Source of the DNA: Chryseobacterium sp. OV279
GTDB taxonomy: Bacteria > Bacteroidota > Bacteroidia > Flavobacteriales > Weeksellaceae
Length of the DNA: 64,000 nucleotides
Direction: 5' to 3'
Assembly (NCBI RefSeq): GCF_900128945.1
Contig: NZ_FQUD01000003.1
Coordinates: 62,001-126,000 of the forward strand
Of the stretch, positions 55,039 to 64,000 are shown piece by piece. The position numbers were made by a program, and so were the translations under genes. How positions within the stretch are numbered: position 1 is the stretch's first letter; every line of letters begins with the position of its first letter. The notes under the pieces were generated by a model, which did not search any database, was not told the origin of the DNA, and was given only the letters and a program-made list of their open reading frames with translations.

Positions 55039-56358
55039 TTAATTATTCTTTGAAACTAGAAAGACCTGATGTCCTGCTTGTATGGTAACTTTTGGTAATC
55101 TGACTTTTTTCTGAAAATAGCCCGATATACCTTGGACAATTCCACGAGTGAGATCAGCGGCAACCTGCTGTCCTGCAGATTGGGTCATCATGATATTTGT
55201 TCCCGAATTCTGACCCATATTACCTACGATATCAGTTATTGCACTTTGTTCAGGGGAGTAGGTAATATACAGTCCCAACTGTCCGTCATTATCATGAACG
55301 TTGATTTCAACAGGTTGGATAAATCCATTATATTCTATGACAGATATTTTCAGTTGTAATCTTCCACCCTGAAATTTGCCCATAGCTTTTAAAAGTGTTC
55401 CCGGGGGAATTTTAACTTTCCCAATGATTATGGGTTCCAGCAGTCTTAAAGAGAGCGTGCTTTCAGCAGTCATCAATTTTGTTTCATGAATTACCGCGCG
55501 GATACTATTCCTATTTTCAAAATTGATTGACTTTTCATTTTGAATTCCTGTAAATCTGTTCTGATGAAGTCTTTCTAAAAATAAACTGTCAGAAGGTTCA
55601 CGATATAAACTGGAAACAATGCTGCCTCTAACTTGCCTTACTGATGTAATATCTCCTTTGTGATGACCCGAGACTTCTTCGGAGGTTTCTTTCACTCCAA
55701 CTTTTTCCTGTTGTGCTGGCATCGGAAGATATTTTGCAGCCATCTGATATGATTTTTCCATCAGTTCAAGCTGATCATTGATTCCAACACCCTTGGGCTG
55801 CAATTCTTTTTGAGATGCCTCGTTCTTTAGACTACTAATTTCCCGCCTCAGATTATCAACTTCATGCTGATCCCGGCTATAAAAGGAACTAAGTGCCTGC
55901 TGTGTGTTTTGATAGCTGTTGATAGCATTCTGATTTGCTGCACCAATATCTTTAGAAGGGGTAGTTGAATTGAGATTGAATACTTTATCATTCAAATTAT
56001 TCGACGAATTTGAATCATTCCAATAATCAGATAGGGTGGCAAAGGCTTTCTTTTTTTCTTCATTTTTCTGGTCAAACAAATGTTGTTCATAAGCTTTCTG
56101 TTTATCAGACTGAAGTTGATCATCAGCTGCCTGGGGAACGACCGCATTAAATCCTGCATTCTCAGCAATGACCTGATCTTTATTCGGTTTAAAGATCAGG
56201 TATAAACAGCCGGCACAAGCAATTGCCATTAAAAAAAAGATGAGAGGTTTTTTAAATTTTTCCCGTTGCCACTTTCTGATATCTTGAAATTCTTCTTTAC
56301 TTGGGGATCCAGAAGATCCTTCTGTAATTCTTATTTTACTCTTGACTGAATCTTTCAT
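55039..56358 (-). CDS. traM: Conjugative transposon protein TraM
   Basis: The order is a cytosolic N-terminus, one membrane helix (about 35-53, PLIFFLMAIACAGCLYLIF), a Gln-rich coiled region, and a conserved C-terminal domain (GTLLKAMGKFQGGRLQLKIS). TraM is the VirB10-like protein that spans both membranes in CTnDOT-type systems. It lies between the small TraL-like gene and traN. Confidence 0.9.
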   Translation of the reverse strand: MKDSVKSKIRITEGSSGSPSKEEFQDIRKWQREKFKKPLIFFLMAIACAGCLYLIFKPNKDQVIAENAGFNAVVPQAADDQLQSDKQKAYEQHLFDQKNEEKKKAFATLSDYWNDSNSSNNLNDKVFNLNSTTPSKDIGAANQNAINSYQNTQQALSSFYSRDQHEVDNLRREISSLKNEASQKELQPKGVGINDQLELMEKSYQMAAKYLPMPAQQEKVGVKETSEEVSGHHKGDITSVRQVRGSIVSSLYREPSDSLFLERLHQNRFTGIQNEKSINFENRNSIRAVIHETKLMTAESTLSLRLLEPIIIGKVKIPPGTLLKAMGKFQGGRLQLKISVIEYNGFIQPVEINVHDNDGQLGLYITYSPEQSAITDIVGNMGQNSGTNIMMTQSAGQQVAADLTRGIVQGISGYFQKKVRLPKVTIQAGHQVFLVSKNN

Positions 56359-56369
56359 TGTAATGTTTT

Positions 56370-56621
56370 TTAATGCGAATTGAGTCCAGGATTTTTCTTA
56401 CGATCAGGCACTGAAGGAACGCCTTTAATATATGTTCCTGGAATAATCTTTTGAGTATTTGCTGGTTTTGATCTGATCTGTAGAAATGCAAAAACACTTA
56501 ACAGCAGATAGGTAGCAAAAAAGATCTTTATAAACATACGCTGTTTATTATCAGGCAGGGCTTTCCACTTTTGCTCTGCCTGATCGATATAACTATCTAT
56601 GGTTTTTCTTATCTTTTTCAT
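56370..56621 (-). CDS. TraL-like small membrane protein
   Basis: The 83-residue protein has one membrane helix (MFIKIFFATYLLLSVFAFLQ) and a basic N-terminus. Position between traK and traM suggests TraL of the CTnDOT family, although I cannot confirm it by motif. Confidence 0.68.
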   Translation of the reverse strand: MKKIRKTIDSYIDQAEQKWKALPDNKQRMFIKIFFATYLLLSVFAFLQIRSKPANTQKIIPGTYIKGVPSVPDRKKNPGLNSH

Positions 56622-56632
56622 GATACTCGGTT

Positions 56633-57256
56633 TTATCGGTCAACAGTTTCAATATCCTTGTTCTCAACGACATTAAATTTTTCTATGGTAAATCCCTGGG
56701 GATTGCTGTCAGATCTTACTGAGTTAACCAGTGAGCAGTTGGTCACCAGACTTCTTATGGTTAGATTACTTGACCGTATAATGAACTGCCTGGCGAAGGT
56801 CTTCACCCCATAAGGGTAGTTGCTGAAACTGGCAACCACACTATCCACTTCAATTCTTTGCTGAATATTTCCGGAAATAATTCTGTTATAATATCCTTTT
56901 TCAGAAAGGTCTTTGTAGTAATCAAATGCTGACTGATCAGCCATATTAAAAGCTCTTTTGACATTGCTTTCAATTGCATTTTTATCAGGAGCAATAGTGA
57001 AAAGCAGTTCGTGAAAACGTCTGACATGCTCCCTTGCTTCTACAGGACGGTTGATCGACATATCCTGGGATAATGCTACCATGAGAGATTTTCCATTATC
57101 CAAAACATAGATCTTTTTTCTTTGCTCTTCAGCGAAGTCATAGGATTGATAGACAACCAGTCCTACAACACCAAAGCATAACAGGGCAAAAACAAAAGTG
57201 AATAACCTGATCTGCTTAAAACTGTTTTCAATATTTCTTAAGGTTTTAAATTCCAT
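56633..57256 (-). CDS. traK: Conjugative transposon protein TraK (VirB8-like)
   Basis: A length of 207 residues with one membrane helix at 15-37 and the start MEFKTLRNIENSFKQIRLFT fits TraK. The periplasmic part has NTF2-like character (FHELLFTIAPDKNAIESNVK, and VASFSNYPYGVKTFARQFII). TraK organises the channel like VirB8. It lies 16 bp after traJ. Confidence 0.88.
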   Translation of the reverse strand: MEFKTLRNIENSFKQIRLFTFVFALLCFGVVGLVVYQSYDFAEEQRKKIYVLDNGKSLMVALSQDMSINRPVEAREHVRRFHELLFTIAPDKNAIESNVKRAFNMADQSAFDYYKDLSEKGYYNRIISGNIQQRIEVDSVVASFSNYPYGVKTFARQFIIRSSNLTIRSLVTNCSLVNSVRSDSNPQGFTIEKFNVVENKDIETVDR

Positions 57257-57272
57257 TAGGGTTTGATTTTAA

Positions 57273-58265
57273 TTATTTCAGTAGTTTTCCGGATATATTA
57301 CCTGTTGCTGATCCTGCCGCCGCTCCTGCAATATTTCCGGATTTCTCAGCAGTCTGATTGACATTGCGTGTAAAGTTTCCTGCTCCTCCTGCCTGAATAA
57401 CCCAGCCTGTGACCGTTGGAACGGTAAAATATCCTATGATTCCAATAATCATATAAATGATATATACCGTGTTGGAAGTATCGGGGATGAAATCAGGATC
57501 AGACAACATTTCAATATCCCTTTCCAGAATAAGAGACTGAATCTTCGCCAGTATTGCACTGAATATATCCGCAACCGGAAGCCAAAGATAAACGCTGATG
57601 TATCGGGTCAGCCACTGGGTGAGTGTCGTTTGAAAACCATCCCATACAGAAATGGCGAAAGCTATAGGTCCGAGTATGGATAGTACAATGAGAAAGAATG
57701 TTCTTATGGTATCAATAACGAGTGCTGCTGCCTGAAAAAGAATCTCCAAAAACTCACGAAAGCCATCACGTATATCTTTTTTGATCGCAAACATTTCCCG
57801 CTCCATATACATTCCTGACATCGTAACCAGATCTGAAGGAGACCAACCAAGCTCTTCCAGTTTCTTGTCAAATTCCTCATCAGAGATCAGGTAAGCCATC
57901 TCTGGATTTCTGAGCATGGCCTCTCTTTCCAATACATCCTTTTTTTTCTGCAGTTCATTGAGATCAAGAACCTGACCTTCAAGCATGGAATGGCTTCCCT
58001 GTACAACAGGACTCAGGACGCCATTGATACTTCCCAGCACAATCGTTGAAAAAAACATAATGCAGATTCCAACAGCAAAAGGCCGTAACATCGGAAACAG
58101 GTCAATGGGTTCCGCGCGGCTTAGTGCCTGCCAGACCTTTAGAGAAACATAAAATAATGCTCCTAGTCCTGCAACACCCTTTGCCACTGCTGCCATATCA
58201 GCACATAAAGGCAGCATCTCCTCATACACTGAACGGAGTACCTCGTGTAGGTTACCAGATTCCAT
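57273..58265 (-). CDS. traJ: Conjugative transposon protein TraJ (VirB6-like)
   Basis: Several long hydrophobic helices and WDGFQTTLTQWLTRYISVYL fit TraJ/VirB6 polytopic inner-membrane proteins that form part of the translocation pore. The Gly/Ala-rich C-terminus (GNIAGAAAGSATGNISGKLL) is usual. It begins 1 bp after the previous gene. Confidence 0.88.
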   Translation of the reverse strand: MESGNLHEVLRSVYEEMLPLCADMAAVAKGVAGLGALFYVSLKVWQALSRAEPIDLFPMLRPFAVGICIMFFSTIVLGSINGVLSPVVQGSHSMLEGQVLDLNELQKKKDVLEREAMLRNPEMAYLISDEEFDKKLEELGWSPSDLVTMSGMYMEREMFAIKKDIRDGFREFLEILFQAAALVIDTIRTFFLIVLSILGPIAFAISVWDGFQTTLTQWLTRYISVYLWLPVADIFSAILAKIQSLILERDIEMLSDPDFIPDTSNTVYIIYMIIGIIGYFTVPTVTGWVIQAGGAGNFTRNVNQTAEKSGNIAGAAAGSATGNISGKLLK

Positions 58266-58266
58266 A

Positions 58267-58899
58267 CTACCAGTATTTTTGATTAGAGGTTCCGTAAAGG
58301 TCCAAAACCCTTTGGGTATTGTTCTGTTTCTTTGCTCTTAAGTAGCTGACAGAAATGTTTTTGTTGGTATAGTATCTTACCAGATTATGATAATCTTTGA
58401 CCTCTTTATACACCTTGTCAATCACATCCATACGTTCTTTATCATTGAGTGAAAGTTGGGTAGAGGTTACGATTTGCTTGAGCTCTTTAAGAAGTTCGGT
58501 GCTCTCTGTTAATAGGGTAGAGTATCCATTGGCAATGGCTGTCAGTTCCTGCGCATTGAAATTGGGATCATTAAGCATCTTTCCGAAATTCTTCACATAC
58601 ATTTCTGAAACATCGCCAACGAGTAAAACAGTCTGCTGAACTTTCCGGGCGTCTTTAACCAGATTATTGACTGCTTTCAGCTTGTCATAGTATTCTTTAC
58701 CCTGTTCATATACTTTCTTGACTTCATTGAAGTTCTTCACCACATTACTTACCGTATTTGAGGTTTGAACAATTTCATTGGCTGAGTTAAGGATACCGGA
58801 GGCAAGATTGGCGGGATCTGTGACCACAAACTGTGCTTTGGTTAACGTCGTTGTAGCAAGAACTGCTGCCATTAGGGTTTTAATGATTAGATTTTTCAT
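58267..58899 (-). CDS. traI: TraI-like protein (DUF4141, VirB5-like)
   Basis: I chose ATG 58899 (MKNLIIKTLMAAVLATTTLT) because it gives a proper signal peptide; the open frame extends to 58983 but overlaps traG. VVTDPANLASGILNSANEIV and the coiled-coil body match the DUF4141/TraI family, which is thought to be VirB5-like at the pilus tip or base. Not to be confused with F-plasmid TraI relaxase. Confidence 0.8.
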   Translation of the reverse strand: MKNLIIKTLMAAVLATTTLTKAQFVVTDPANLASGILNSANEIVQTSNTVSNVVKNFNEVKKVYEQGKEYYDKLKAVNNLVKDARKVQQTVLLVGDVSEMYVKNFGKMLNDPNFNAQELTAIANGYSTLLTESTELLKELKQIVTSTQLSLNDKERMDVIDKVYKEVKDYHNLVRYYTNKNISVSYLRAKKQNNTQRVLDLYGTSNQKYW

Positions 58900-58921
58900 T
58901 GTCGTAAATTTTTTAAATGAT

Positions 58922-61429
58922 TTAATGGTCTTTATTTGTTTTAATCTTCTTAAGAGAGAGTCTCTTAATGGCCTGCTCAACATTTCCGTTGAGTTCCGAG
59001 GCCAGGTTCATCACTTCCATTTTCTCAGTTTCTTCAGTCGTGTAGGCGAGATATTCTTCATTGGAAACTTCCGTTGCATACACCGCTGAATGAGTGCCTC
59101 CCAGTCCAATCCATACTTCTTTATAAAGTCTCTTTGGATCATTGTTCATATTGATCGACAGCACCTGAGATTTTTCTTTATCCGTAAGACCAAGCATGGC
59201 CTGAATGTCATCGAATTTATTCATGTACTTACGCTGGTCAAGCAGGATCTTACAGTCAGAATTATTAATAATGCTTTCCTTGACAATAGGAGATTGGATG
59301 ATGTCATCGACTTCCTGAGTAACCACAATGGCTTCCCCAAAGAATTTTCGTACGGTTTTAAAAAGGTATTTAATGTATTCTGCCATGCCTTCCTTGGCAA
59401 TGGCTTTCCAGGCTTCTTCAATAAGAATGAGCTTCCTGATTCCTTTCAGTCTCCGCATTTTGTTGATGAAAACTTCCATGATAATAATCGTCACTATAGG
59501 GAACAGGATCTTATGATCTTTGATGGCATCTATCTCAAATACAATAAAACGCTTAGAGAGAAGATCTAACTGCTTATCTGAATTGAGTAAATAGTCATAT
59601 TCTCCTCCCTTATAGTAAGGTTCCAGTACATTGAGGAAATTAGCGATGTCAAAGTCTTTTTCTCTAACCTGTTTTTCGTTTAGGATCTTTCGGTAGTCAT
59701 CTCTCACATATTCATAAAATCCATTGAAAGAACGGGAGGTGTCACTCAGCTTAATTTTTTCTATATAACCGCTGACTGCATTAGACAAGGCAACTTGTTC
59801 AGAACGGGCAGGAGGTTCATCATCTCTTTTCCAAAGAGTAAGGATCAACGTTTTGATGCTTTCCCGTTTTTCGATATCAAATACACCATCATCCGTATAA
59901 AAAGGATTGAATGCAATCGGATTTTCTTCAGTGTAGGTAAAGTAAACGCCATCTTCACCTTTAGTCTTTCCTTTAATCAGTTCACATAAGCCCTGATAAG
60001 AATTTCCGGTATCTACCAGAAGAACATGGGCTCCCTGTTCATAATACTGACGTACCATATGGTTGGTAAAAAATGATTTTCCGCTTCCTGATGGTCCCAG
60101 TATAAATTTATTACGGTTGGTAATAATCCCCTGTTTCATAGGAAGATCAGAAATATCCAAATGAATGGGTTTACCGGTAAGCCGGTCTGCCATCTTAATA
60201 CCAAATGGGGATGGTGAATGTTGGTAGTTGGTTTCCCCGGTGAAAAAACACAGCGCAGGTTCGATAAAGGTGTAAAAGCTTTCTTCGCTTGGAAAATCTC
60301 CCGCATTACCGGGAATTCCTGCCCAATATAAAGTGGCAGTGTCAGTGGTATTATGACGAGGCTTACATTCCATCAGTGCCAGGGCACTTCCTGTGTCGTT
60401 CTTAATCTGTTTGAGCTGAGTTGGATCATCAGACCATGACATCACATTGAAATGGGCCCGAATAGACTGCAGTCCGAATGAATGGGCTTCATTGAGGTAT
60501 TTTTCAATCCATTCTTTGTTGATCTGATTGGCTCTGCTGTACCTTGCAAGTGAATGCATATTGCGGGCAGACTTTTCAAATTTACTGAGGTTTTCATCGC
60601 TGTTATCAATAAACAGATATTGATTGTACATATGATTACAGCTCAATAAAAGACCAACTGGAGAAGCAAACGACAGGAGACAGTCACTTCTGTCCGTACT
60701 CAGTTTTTCATATCGGCTATGTGAAGACACCATTCCCGGAAGGTCATCAGTATCAGATAAAGTATGCATGCTGATGCGGTTGTTTCCAATTCGCATTTCC
60801 TCAGCACCAAGTTGAAGATCCTGAAGTGAGGCTCCCGATTCTCTTGATAAGGTTAGGTATTGTTCCAGTAAACCTGATTGGTCTTGAGTTCCTGTGATTT
60901 CATCTGACGTCATTTTCTCCAGATGAATATAGCCACTGTCATTGATGATTCTTTCGAACTGATCTACTGCCTCCATAAAACGGGTAACGTTTTCTTTATC
61001 TCTTATATCCTTGGGGATGAGAATACCCCTGCAAAGCGATGAGAAATTGCTTTTCGTTTTCATTCGTTCTTTACTGGTTTGGGTAATAAACAGATAACAG
61101 TAGTGATTGAGAAAAGCTCTCTCATTAAAGTGCCTTTCAAAAGATTTTGAAAGAAAACTCTGATCTTCTGCTGACAAGTCAGGAACATAATTTTCTTTAA
61201 TAAACCAATCCTGTTTGTGAACAACCGTGTAGTCAGGGAGTGTCTTGATGGCTTTGAACCATGCAGAATGTATTGCATCATATTCAGCAGAAGCAACGGT
61301 AAAGAGTTCCGGTAATCTAACTTTAAAACAAACCGTAATATCAGCGTCTTTTGAAATAATACAGTGATCTTCAACGGCGAGTAAGGGGAATTTACTCTCC
61401 AGTGTTGCTGCTTTGGAAGTGTTTCTCAT
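58922..61429 (-). CDS. traG: Conjugation ATPase TraG (VirB4-like)
   Basis: The 835-residue protein has a Walker A in FILGPSGSGKSFFTNHMVRQ (about 443) and later KLILIEEAWKAIAKEG (Walker B, about 660). VVTQEVDDI follows. The N-terminal part belongs to the TraG/VirB4 family of the Bacteroidota ICEs. It powers pilus assembly and transfer at the inner membrane. It lies 12 bp after traF. Confidence 0.93.
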   Translation of the reverse strand: MRNTSKAATLESKFPLLAVEDHCIISKDADITVCFKVRLPELFTVASAEYDAIHSAWFKAIKTLPDYTVVHKQDWFIKENYVPDLSAEDQSFLSKSFERHFNERAFLNHYCYLFITQTSKERMKTKSNFSSLCRGILIPKDIRDKENVTRFMEAVDQFERIINDSGYIHLEKMTSDEITGTQDQSGLLEQYLTLSRESGASLQDLQLGAEEMRIGNNRISMHTLSDTDDLPGMVSSHSRYEKLSTDRSDCLLSFASPVGLLLSCNHMYNQYLFIDNSDENLSKFEKSARNMHSLARYSRANQINKEWIEKYLNEAHSFGLQSIRAHFNVMSWSDDPTQLKQIKNDTGSALALMECKPRHNTTDTATLYWAGIPGNAGDFPSEESFYTFIEPALCFFTGETNYQHSPSPFGIKMADRLTGKPIHLDISDLPMKQGIITNRNKFILGPSGSGKSFFTNHMVRQYYEQGAHVLLVDTGNSYQGLCELIKGKTKGEDGVYFTYTEENPIAFNPFYTDDGVFDIEKRESIKTLILTLWKRDDEPPARSEQVALSNAVSGYIEKIKLSDTSRSFNGFYEYVRDDYRKILNEKQVREKDFDIANFLNVLEPYYKGGEYDYLLNSDKQLDLLSKRFIVFEIDAIKDHKILFPIVTIIIMEVFINKMRRLKGIRKLILIEEAWKAIAKEGMAEYIKYLFKTVRKFFGEAIVVTQEVDDIIQSPIVKESIINNSDCKILLDQRKYMNKFDDIQAMLGLTDKEKSQVLSINMNNDPKRLYKEVWIGLGGTHSAVYATEVSNEEYLAYTTEETEKMEVMNLASELNGNVEQAIKRLSLKKIKTNKDH

Positions 61430-61441
61430 ACGGCCTGGCTT

Positions 61442-61768
61442 TTAGGGATTATTTATTTTGATATACCTCAATAGATTCTTACGGCTGATGATGTATCGAG
61501 GATGCTTTTTCTTAGCACCCAGCTTCATGAGTCCGTATACTCCATATTTTCTGTTCATTGAGAATGTCTGCCAAATCAAAAGACTGCTTGCTGATCCTGC
61601 TGTAAAGAGGCAGATGTAGTTACTGACTCCTGTCATATACAGGATCATTACCAGTACAAGTACTGCTAGTAAACCGCCTGCAAAAATGAACAGGTACTGT
61701 GCTTTGAGTCCTTTGAACTCAACGGTTCTTCCAATTCCTTTATTGATGTGATAGGTATTCATAATCAA
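61442..61768 (-). CDS. traF: TraF (DUF4133, VirB3-like)
   Basis: Two neighbouring membrane helices (about 28-70) and INKGIGRTVEFKGLKAQYLF are typical of DUF4133/TraF. It is the VirB3-like inner-membrane partner of the VirB4-type ATPase coded next. A start two codons later (61762) is also possible. Confidence 0.88.
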   Translation of the reverse strand: MIMNTYHINKGIGRTVEFKGLKAQYLFIFAGGLLAVLVLVMILYMTGVSNYICLFTAGSASSLLIWQTFSMNRKYGVYGLMKLGAKKKHPRYIISRKNLLRYIKINNP

Positions 61769-61773
61769 TACGT

Positions 61774-62079
61774 TTAAAGGAAAAATGAGCGAAGAATCGT
61801 TGCCGCGACAATCAGAAAGATACAGGCGCCAAACCAGCTGGCAGCAGTCTTTGAGGTGTCCGGATCACCACTGCTGAATTTATTATAAACCTTGACTCCT
61901 CCAATGAGGCCAACCACAGCGCCGATGGCATAGATGAGTTTTGTGGCAGGATCAAAATAAGAGGTGACCATTTGGGTGGCTTCAGTGATTCCGGCAGTGC
62001 CGTTTCCCTGAGCTGACAAATGGATGGTTGTCAGCAAAGCCAATGCTGAAATCACAAGCTTTTTTCTTTGTTTTTCCAT
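61774..62079 (-). CDS. traE: TraE (DUF4134, VirB2-like pilin)
   Basis: A signal peptide (ending TTIHLSAQ) and two helices (KLIYAIGAVVGLIGGVKVYN; AASWFGACIFLIVAATILRS) fit DUF4134/TraE, the pilin-like subunit of CTnDOT-type elements. It is the first gene of the traE-N operon; a gap of about 650 bp separates it from traD. Confidence 0.9.
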   Translation of the reverse strand: MEKQRKKLVISALALLTTIHLSAQGNGTAGITEATQMVTSYFDPATKLIYAIGAVVGLIGGVKVYNKFSSGDPDTSKTAASWFGACIFLIVAATILRSFFL

Positions 62080-62269
62080 AATGTAAGCAGATTAAATTGT
62101 TAGCATTACCCGCAGTCTACGGGCTTTGGAGACAAAGATGATTGGTTAAGTGAAATGGAATTACAGTCTGGCTTTAGGTGAGTTTGTTTGGCAATAAGTG
62201 GAAGTTTGCGAGGGTGAAATTTTATATTTTTACATGAAAATCTCTATTAAGAGAGTTTAAGAACTGGTT

Positions 62270-62560
62270 TGTCAAATTGCTAGAACAGAAGAAATTTCAA
62301 ATCGAAAAAAATTATAAGAGTCGCAGCTCCCGATGGAGGAGTAGAATCACAGTGCATTTTAAATAATGAGGATGAAGATAGCTGGCAGGCAAAGTATTTT
62401 AGTTCAATTGGAGATAAACAGCTTGACCCATTAGAAGATTCTTTTAAAAAGCTCTTGAAAAGAATCCAAAACTTATAAAGTATTACATCTTTACTCCCCT
62501 TGATCGACCTGATCTGCGTTTAGAAAAAGAAAATATATTTTTAGTAGTATAAATCTAAAG
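62270..62560 (+). pseudogene. Gene remnant in the traE-traD gap
   Basis: One frame reads IIRVAAPDGGVESQCILNNE, then DEDSWQAKYFSSIGDKQLDP and FKKLLKRIQNL before a stop. After a frameshift KYYIFTPLDRPDLRLEKENI follows. The pieces clearly belong to one longer protein that is now cut at both ends. The family is not certain. It is a foreign gene inside the tra region, opposite to its neighbours. Confidence 0.5.
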
Positions 62561-62577
62561 GATATTTCAAAAAAAAA

Positions 62578-62595
62578 ACCTAGCCGAAGCTAGGT
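62578..62595 (-). terminator. Terminator after traD
   Basis: On the minus strand acctagc-ttcg-gctaggt is a 7-bp stem with a stable TTCG loop, followed by about nine T. It ends the traA-D transcription unit before traE. Confidence 0.8.
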
Positions 62596-62729
62596 AAAAA
62601 CTAATAACCATGAAAACTCAAATTAAACATGAGAATCGCTTCTGTTTGAAGCAATAAAGGTGCCTGAAAAAGCTAAAGAAATTATAATTATAGTTATAAA
62701 GTGTTAAAAATAGTTTTAAGCATTAGTTG

Positions 62730-63365
62730 TCAAGTAAAATCTCCAATATCAAATCCATCAGGATTGTTATTTTGTAAAAAGGAAGAATTAGAATTATTTT
62801 CTGAAGAAAGGCTCCCGTCCAATAGCTCAGCGATTTGACGGGAAGCACTTTCCATAGAATTTTCCAGTAGATTGAATAATTCGGTTCCATGTATTTTCTG
62901 AACAATAGTCGCTGCTGTTTCCTTTTGGCATGGCTCCAAATGATTTCTTTGCAGCATCGTCTCCACGGAGCTTAGTTCTTCAAAGGTAACCCCTTGGGCA
63001 AAACCGTTATCCTTACCGGATATTCTGTATTTTTTCCATTCTTCTTCCTCCTCATCATAATCAGGGCTAGTCATTAAAATCGGGTCCTGTTCTTTATGAG
63101 AAGACTGAATTCTGAGATTTTCATGAATGTCATATTCTACGTCTAAATTATCAGAATTTATTTTTGGTTCGTGAATTTGGCATTTTGAGGAAGTCTCTTG
63201 CTCATGATGTCTTCCTGTAGTTTTTGGTGACCCTATAATCTCAGGAAATTTCGGAGTATTTCTTTTTGATATTTTAGTTTTATCAGGCCATGCGTTGAGT
63301 GTTATCTTATCCTGCAAGAGCAGGATTATAATGATCAGCAGGCAAGTGATAATAAGTATTTCCAT
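62730..63365 (-). CDS. traD: Conjugal transfer protein TraD (DUF4122-like)
   Basis: An N-terminal membrane helix (EILIITCLLIIIILLLQDKI) is followed by an acidic linker. The C-terminal domain has GVTFEELSSVETMLQRNHLE, then IVQKIHGTELFNLLENSMES. This matches TraD of CTnDOT-type elements as I remember it. It is not the VirD4 coupling protein. It starts 3 bp after the DUF3408 gene. Confidence 0.75.
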   Translation of the reverse strand: MEILIITCLLIIIILLLQDKITLNAWPDKTKISKRNTPKFPEIIGSPKTTGRHHEQETSSKCQIHEPKINSDNLDVEYDIHENLRIQSSHKEQDPILMTSPDYDEEEEEWKKYRISGKDNGFAQGVTFEELSSVETMLQRNHLEPCQKETAATIVQKIHGTELFNLLENSMESASRQIAELLDGSLSSENNSNSSFLQNNNPDGFDIGDFT

Positions 63366-63368
63366 TGC

Positions 63369-63770
63369 TTATAAAATTGGTTTGAAACGCTGATTGAAAT
63401 AGTGGGTAATATCATCCCCAAACTCTCTGAAATGATATTCCAGAATATTGTCTATATAAGAGTAGAGGGTTGTTTTTTCATCTCTTGTTAACTGTACAAG
63501 CCTAAGCAGCCTTTCGTGATATTCGGGACGTATGTAGACGACTTTGCCGTTACGCACCGATGGAAATCTATTAATTAGAAATGTTTCCTCATAATCTACC
63601 TTTTTTGATGAATTGCTTCTGATCTTTTCTTTAGGTTTATTTTCTTTTGGAAGATCTTGTTGGGTATCAGAAAGGGTAGAATTAGGTTCTGCACCACTGA
63701 TGATATTCATCAAATATTCCTCATCCACATGGGGTTTCTCAAAATTGTTTTCTTTGTTGTCCTTAGCCAT
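63369..63770 (-). CDS. DUF3408 domain protein (TraB/TraC-like)
   Basis: A charged N-terminus leads into ETFLINRFPSVRNGKVVYIR, then LVQLTRDEKTTLYSYIDNIL and EYHFREFGDDITHYF, the DUF3408 signature. Such proteins lie directly after ParA-like TraA in Bacteroidota elements and may help partition or mobilise DNA. It starts 12 bp after traA. Confidence 0.83.
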   Translation of the reverse strand: MAKDNKENNFEKPHVDEEYLMNIISGAEPNSTLSDTQQDLPKENKPKEKIRSNSSKKVDYEETFLINRFPSVRNGKVVYIRPEYHERLLRLVQLTRDEKTTLYSYIDNILEYHFREFGDDITHYFNQRFKPIL

Positions 63771-63782
63771 ATTCAGATGTTT

Positions 63783-64000
63783 TTAAAGATGAACAATGCT
63801 TAAAAATTCCTCGACGAATAAATCCATTCGCGTTGCTTTCATAAGATGAGGTTCAGCAGGCAGCAAACTAGACCTGAACACATAATTACTGCTGTCATCG
63901 GATTCTTTTCTGAAACGTTTACTGTCCATGATTCTTGTTTTCATGATAGGCAGCTGAAGTTCATGAATGACCTGTTCATAGCCATTATACAGACCTGTTT
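63783..64000 (-). CDS. traA: ParA-family TraA, C-terminal part (truncated by window edge)
   Basis: The minus-strand frame is open from the window edge and reads VIHELQLPIMKTRIMDSKRF, then RSSLLPAEPHLMKATRMDLF, ending at a TAA at 63783. The sequence and its place before the DUF3408 gene fit TraA, a ParA-like ATPase. The catalytic N-terminal part is outside the window. Confidence 0.7.
   Translation of the reverse strand, partial: TGLYNGYEQVIHELQLPIMKTRIMDSKRFRKESDDSSNYVFRSSLLPAEPHLMKATRMDLFVEEFLSIVHL

Noticed and set aside
59090..59569. A 159-aa plus-strand frame within traG
   Set aside because: Antisense to the conserved ATPase motifs of traG; no independent support.

Overview
The window looks like a low-GC Bacteroidota chromosome, most likely Chryseobacterium or a close relative in the Weeksellaceae. 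The signs are type IX secretion (T9SS) C-terminal domains, a SusC-like TonB receptor, DUF6443-type RHS proteins, Bacteroidota promoters (TTTG / TAnnTTTG), and CTnDOT-family tra genes. The assignment comes from reading the sequence; no database search was run.

Region 1 (1-10.1 kb). A membrane-bound fatty acid hydroxylase/sterol desaturase gene at the left edge is followed by a three-gene operon. It encodes a T9SS-sorted surface protein, a 1121-aa TcB/SpvB-like RHS shell protein and a 1189-aa DUF6443/RHS-core protein. The last protein ends in a polymorphic toxin tip, and the next gene is a lipoprotein, probably its immunity protein.

Region 2 (10.4-20.4 kb). This is an array of seven displaced RHS toxin tips, each followed by its own small candidate immunity gene. 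Most start with the same module: a GC-rich palindrome in some, an AACCACTG...CAGTGGTT hairpin, then a promoterless copy of the RHS core that begins in frame without a start codon. The recognisable tips are an ADP-ribosyltransferase-like domain, an M91-like HExxH metallopeptidase, two related LHExxE metallopeptidase-like domains and a lysozyme-like domain; another is paired with an NTF2-fold immunity protein. Several tips are broken by stops or deletions. Nearly all immunity proteins are exported, so most toxins probably act in the envelope. The layout suits a store of alternative warheads that can replace the main tip by homologous recombination.

Region 3 (20.4-26.4 kb). Here lie a double-glycine-leader bacteriocin-like peptide, a TonB receptor plus beta-propeller phytase operon, and small housekeeping-type genes.

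Region 4 (26.5-53.1 kb). tRNA-Ser(TGA) is the attachment site of a composite island. The first unit (26.6-35.65 kb) has a tyrosine integrase, excisionase-like proteins, radC, a TPR-LuxR regulator, secreted proteins and a two-gene HTH pair. It ends at a second copy of the tRNA 3' end and its flanking sequence. The second unit (35.65-53.0 kb) has a large decayed gene, a dead IS3-family element, a TPR-AraC regulator, a surface protein, redox enzymes, a second copy of the HTH pair, a DUF3078 protein, an amidohydrolase, decayed sequence, a serine recombinase and a pseudo-tRNA.

Region 5 (53.1-64 kb). A second, nearly identical radC block is followed by the minus-strand conjugation genes of a CTnDOT-like integrative conjugative element (traN, M, L, K, J, I, G, F, E, D, a DUF3408 gene and part of traA), which runs off the right edge. 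The first island appears to be an older relative of the same element that kept int and radC but lost tra.
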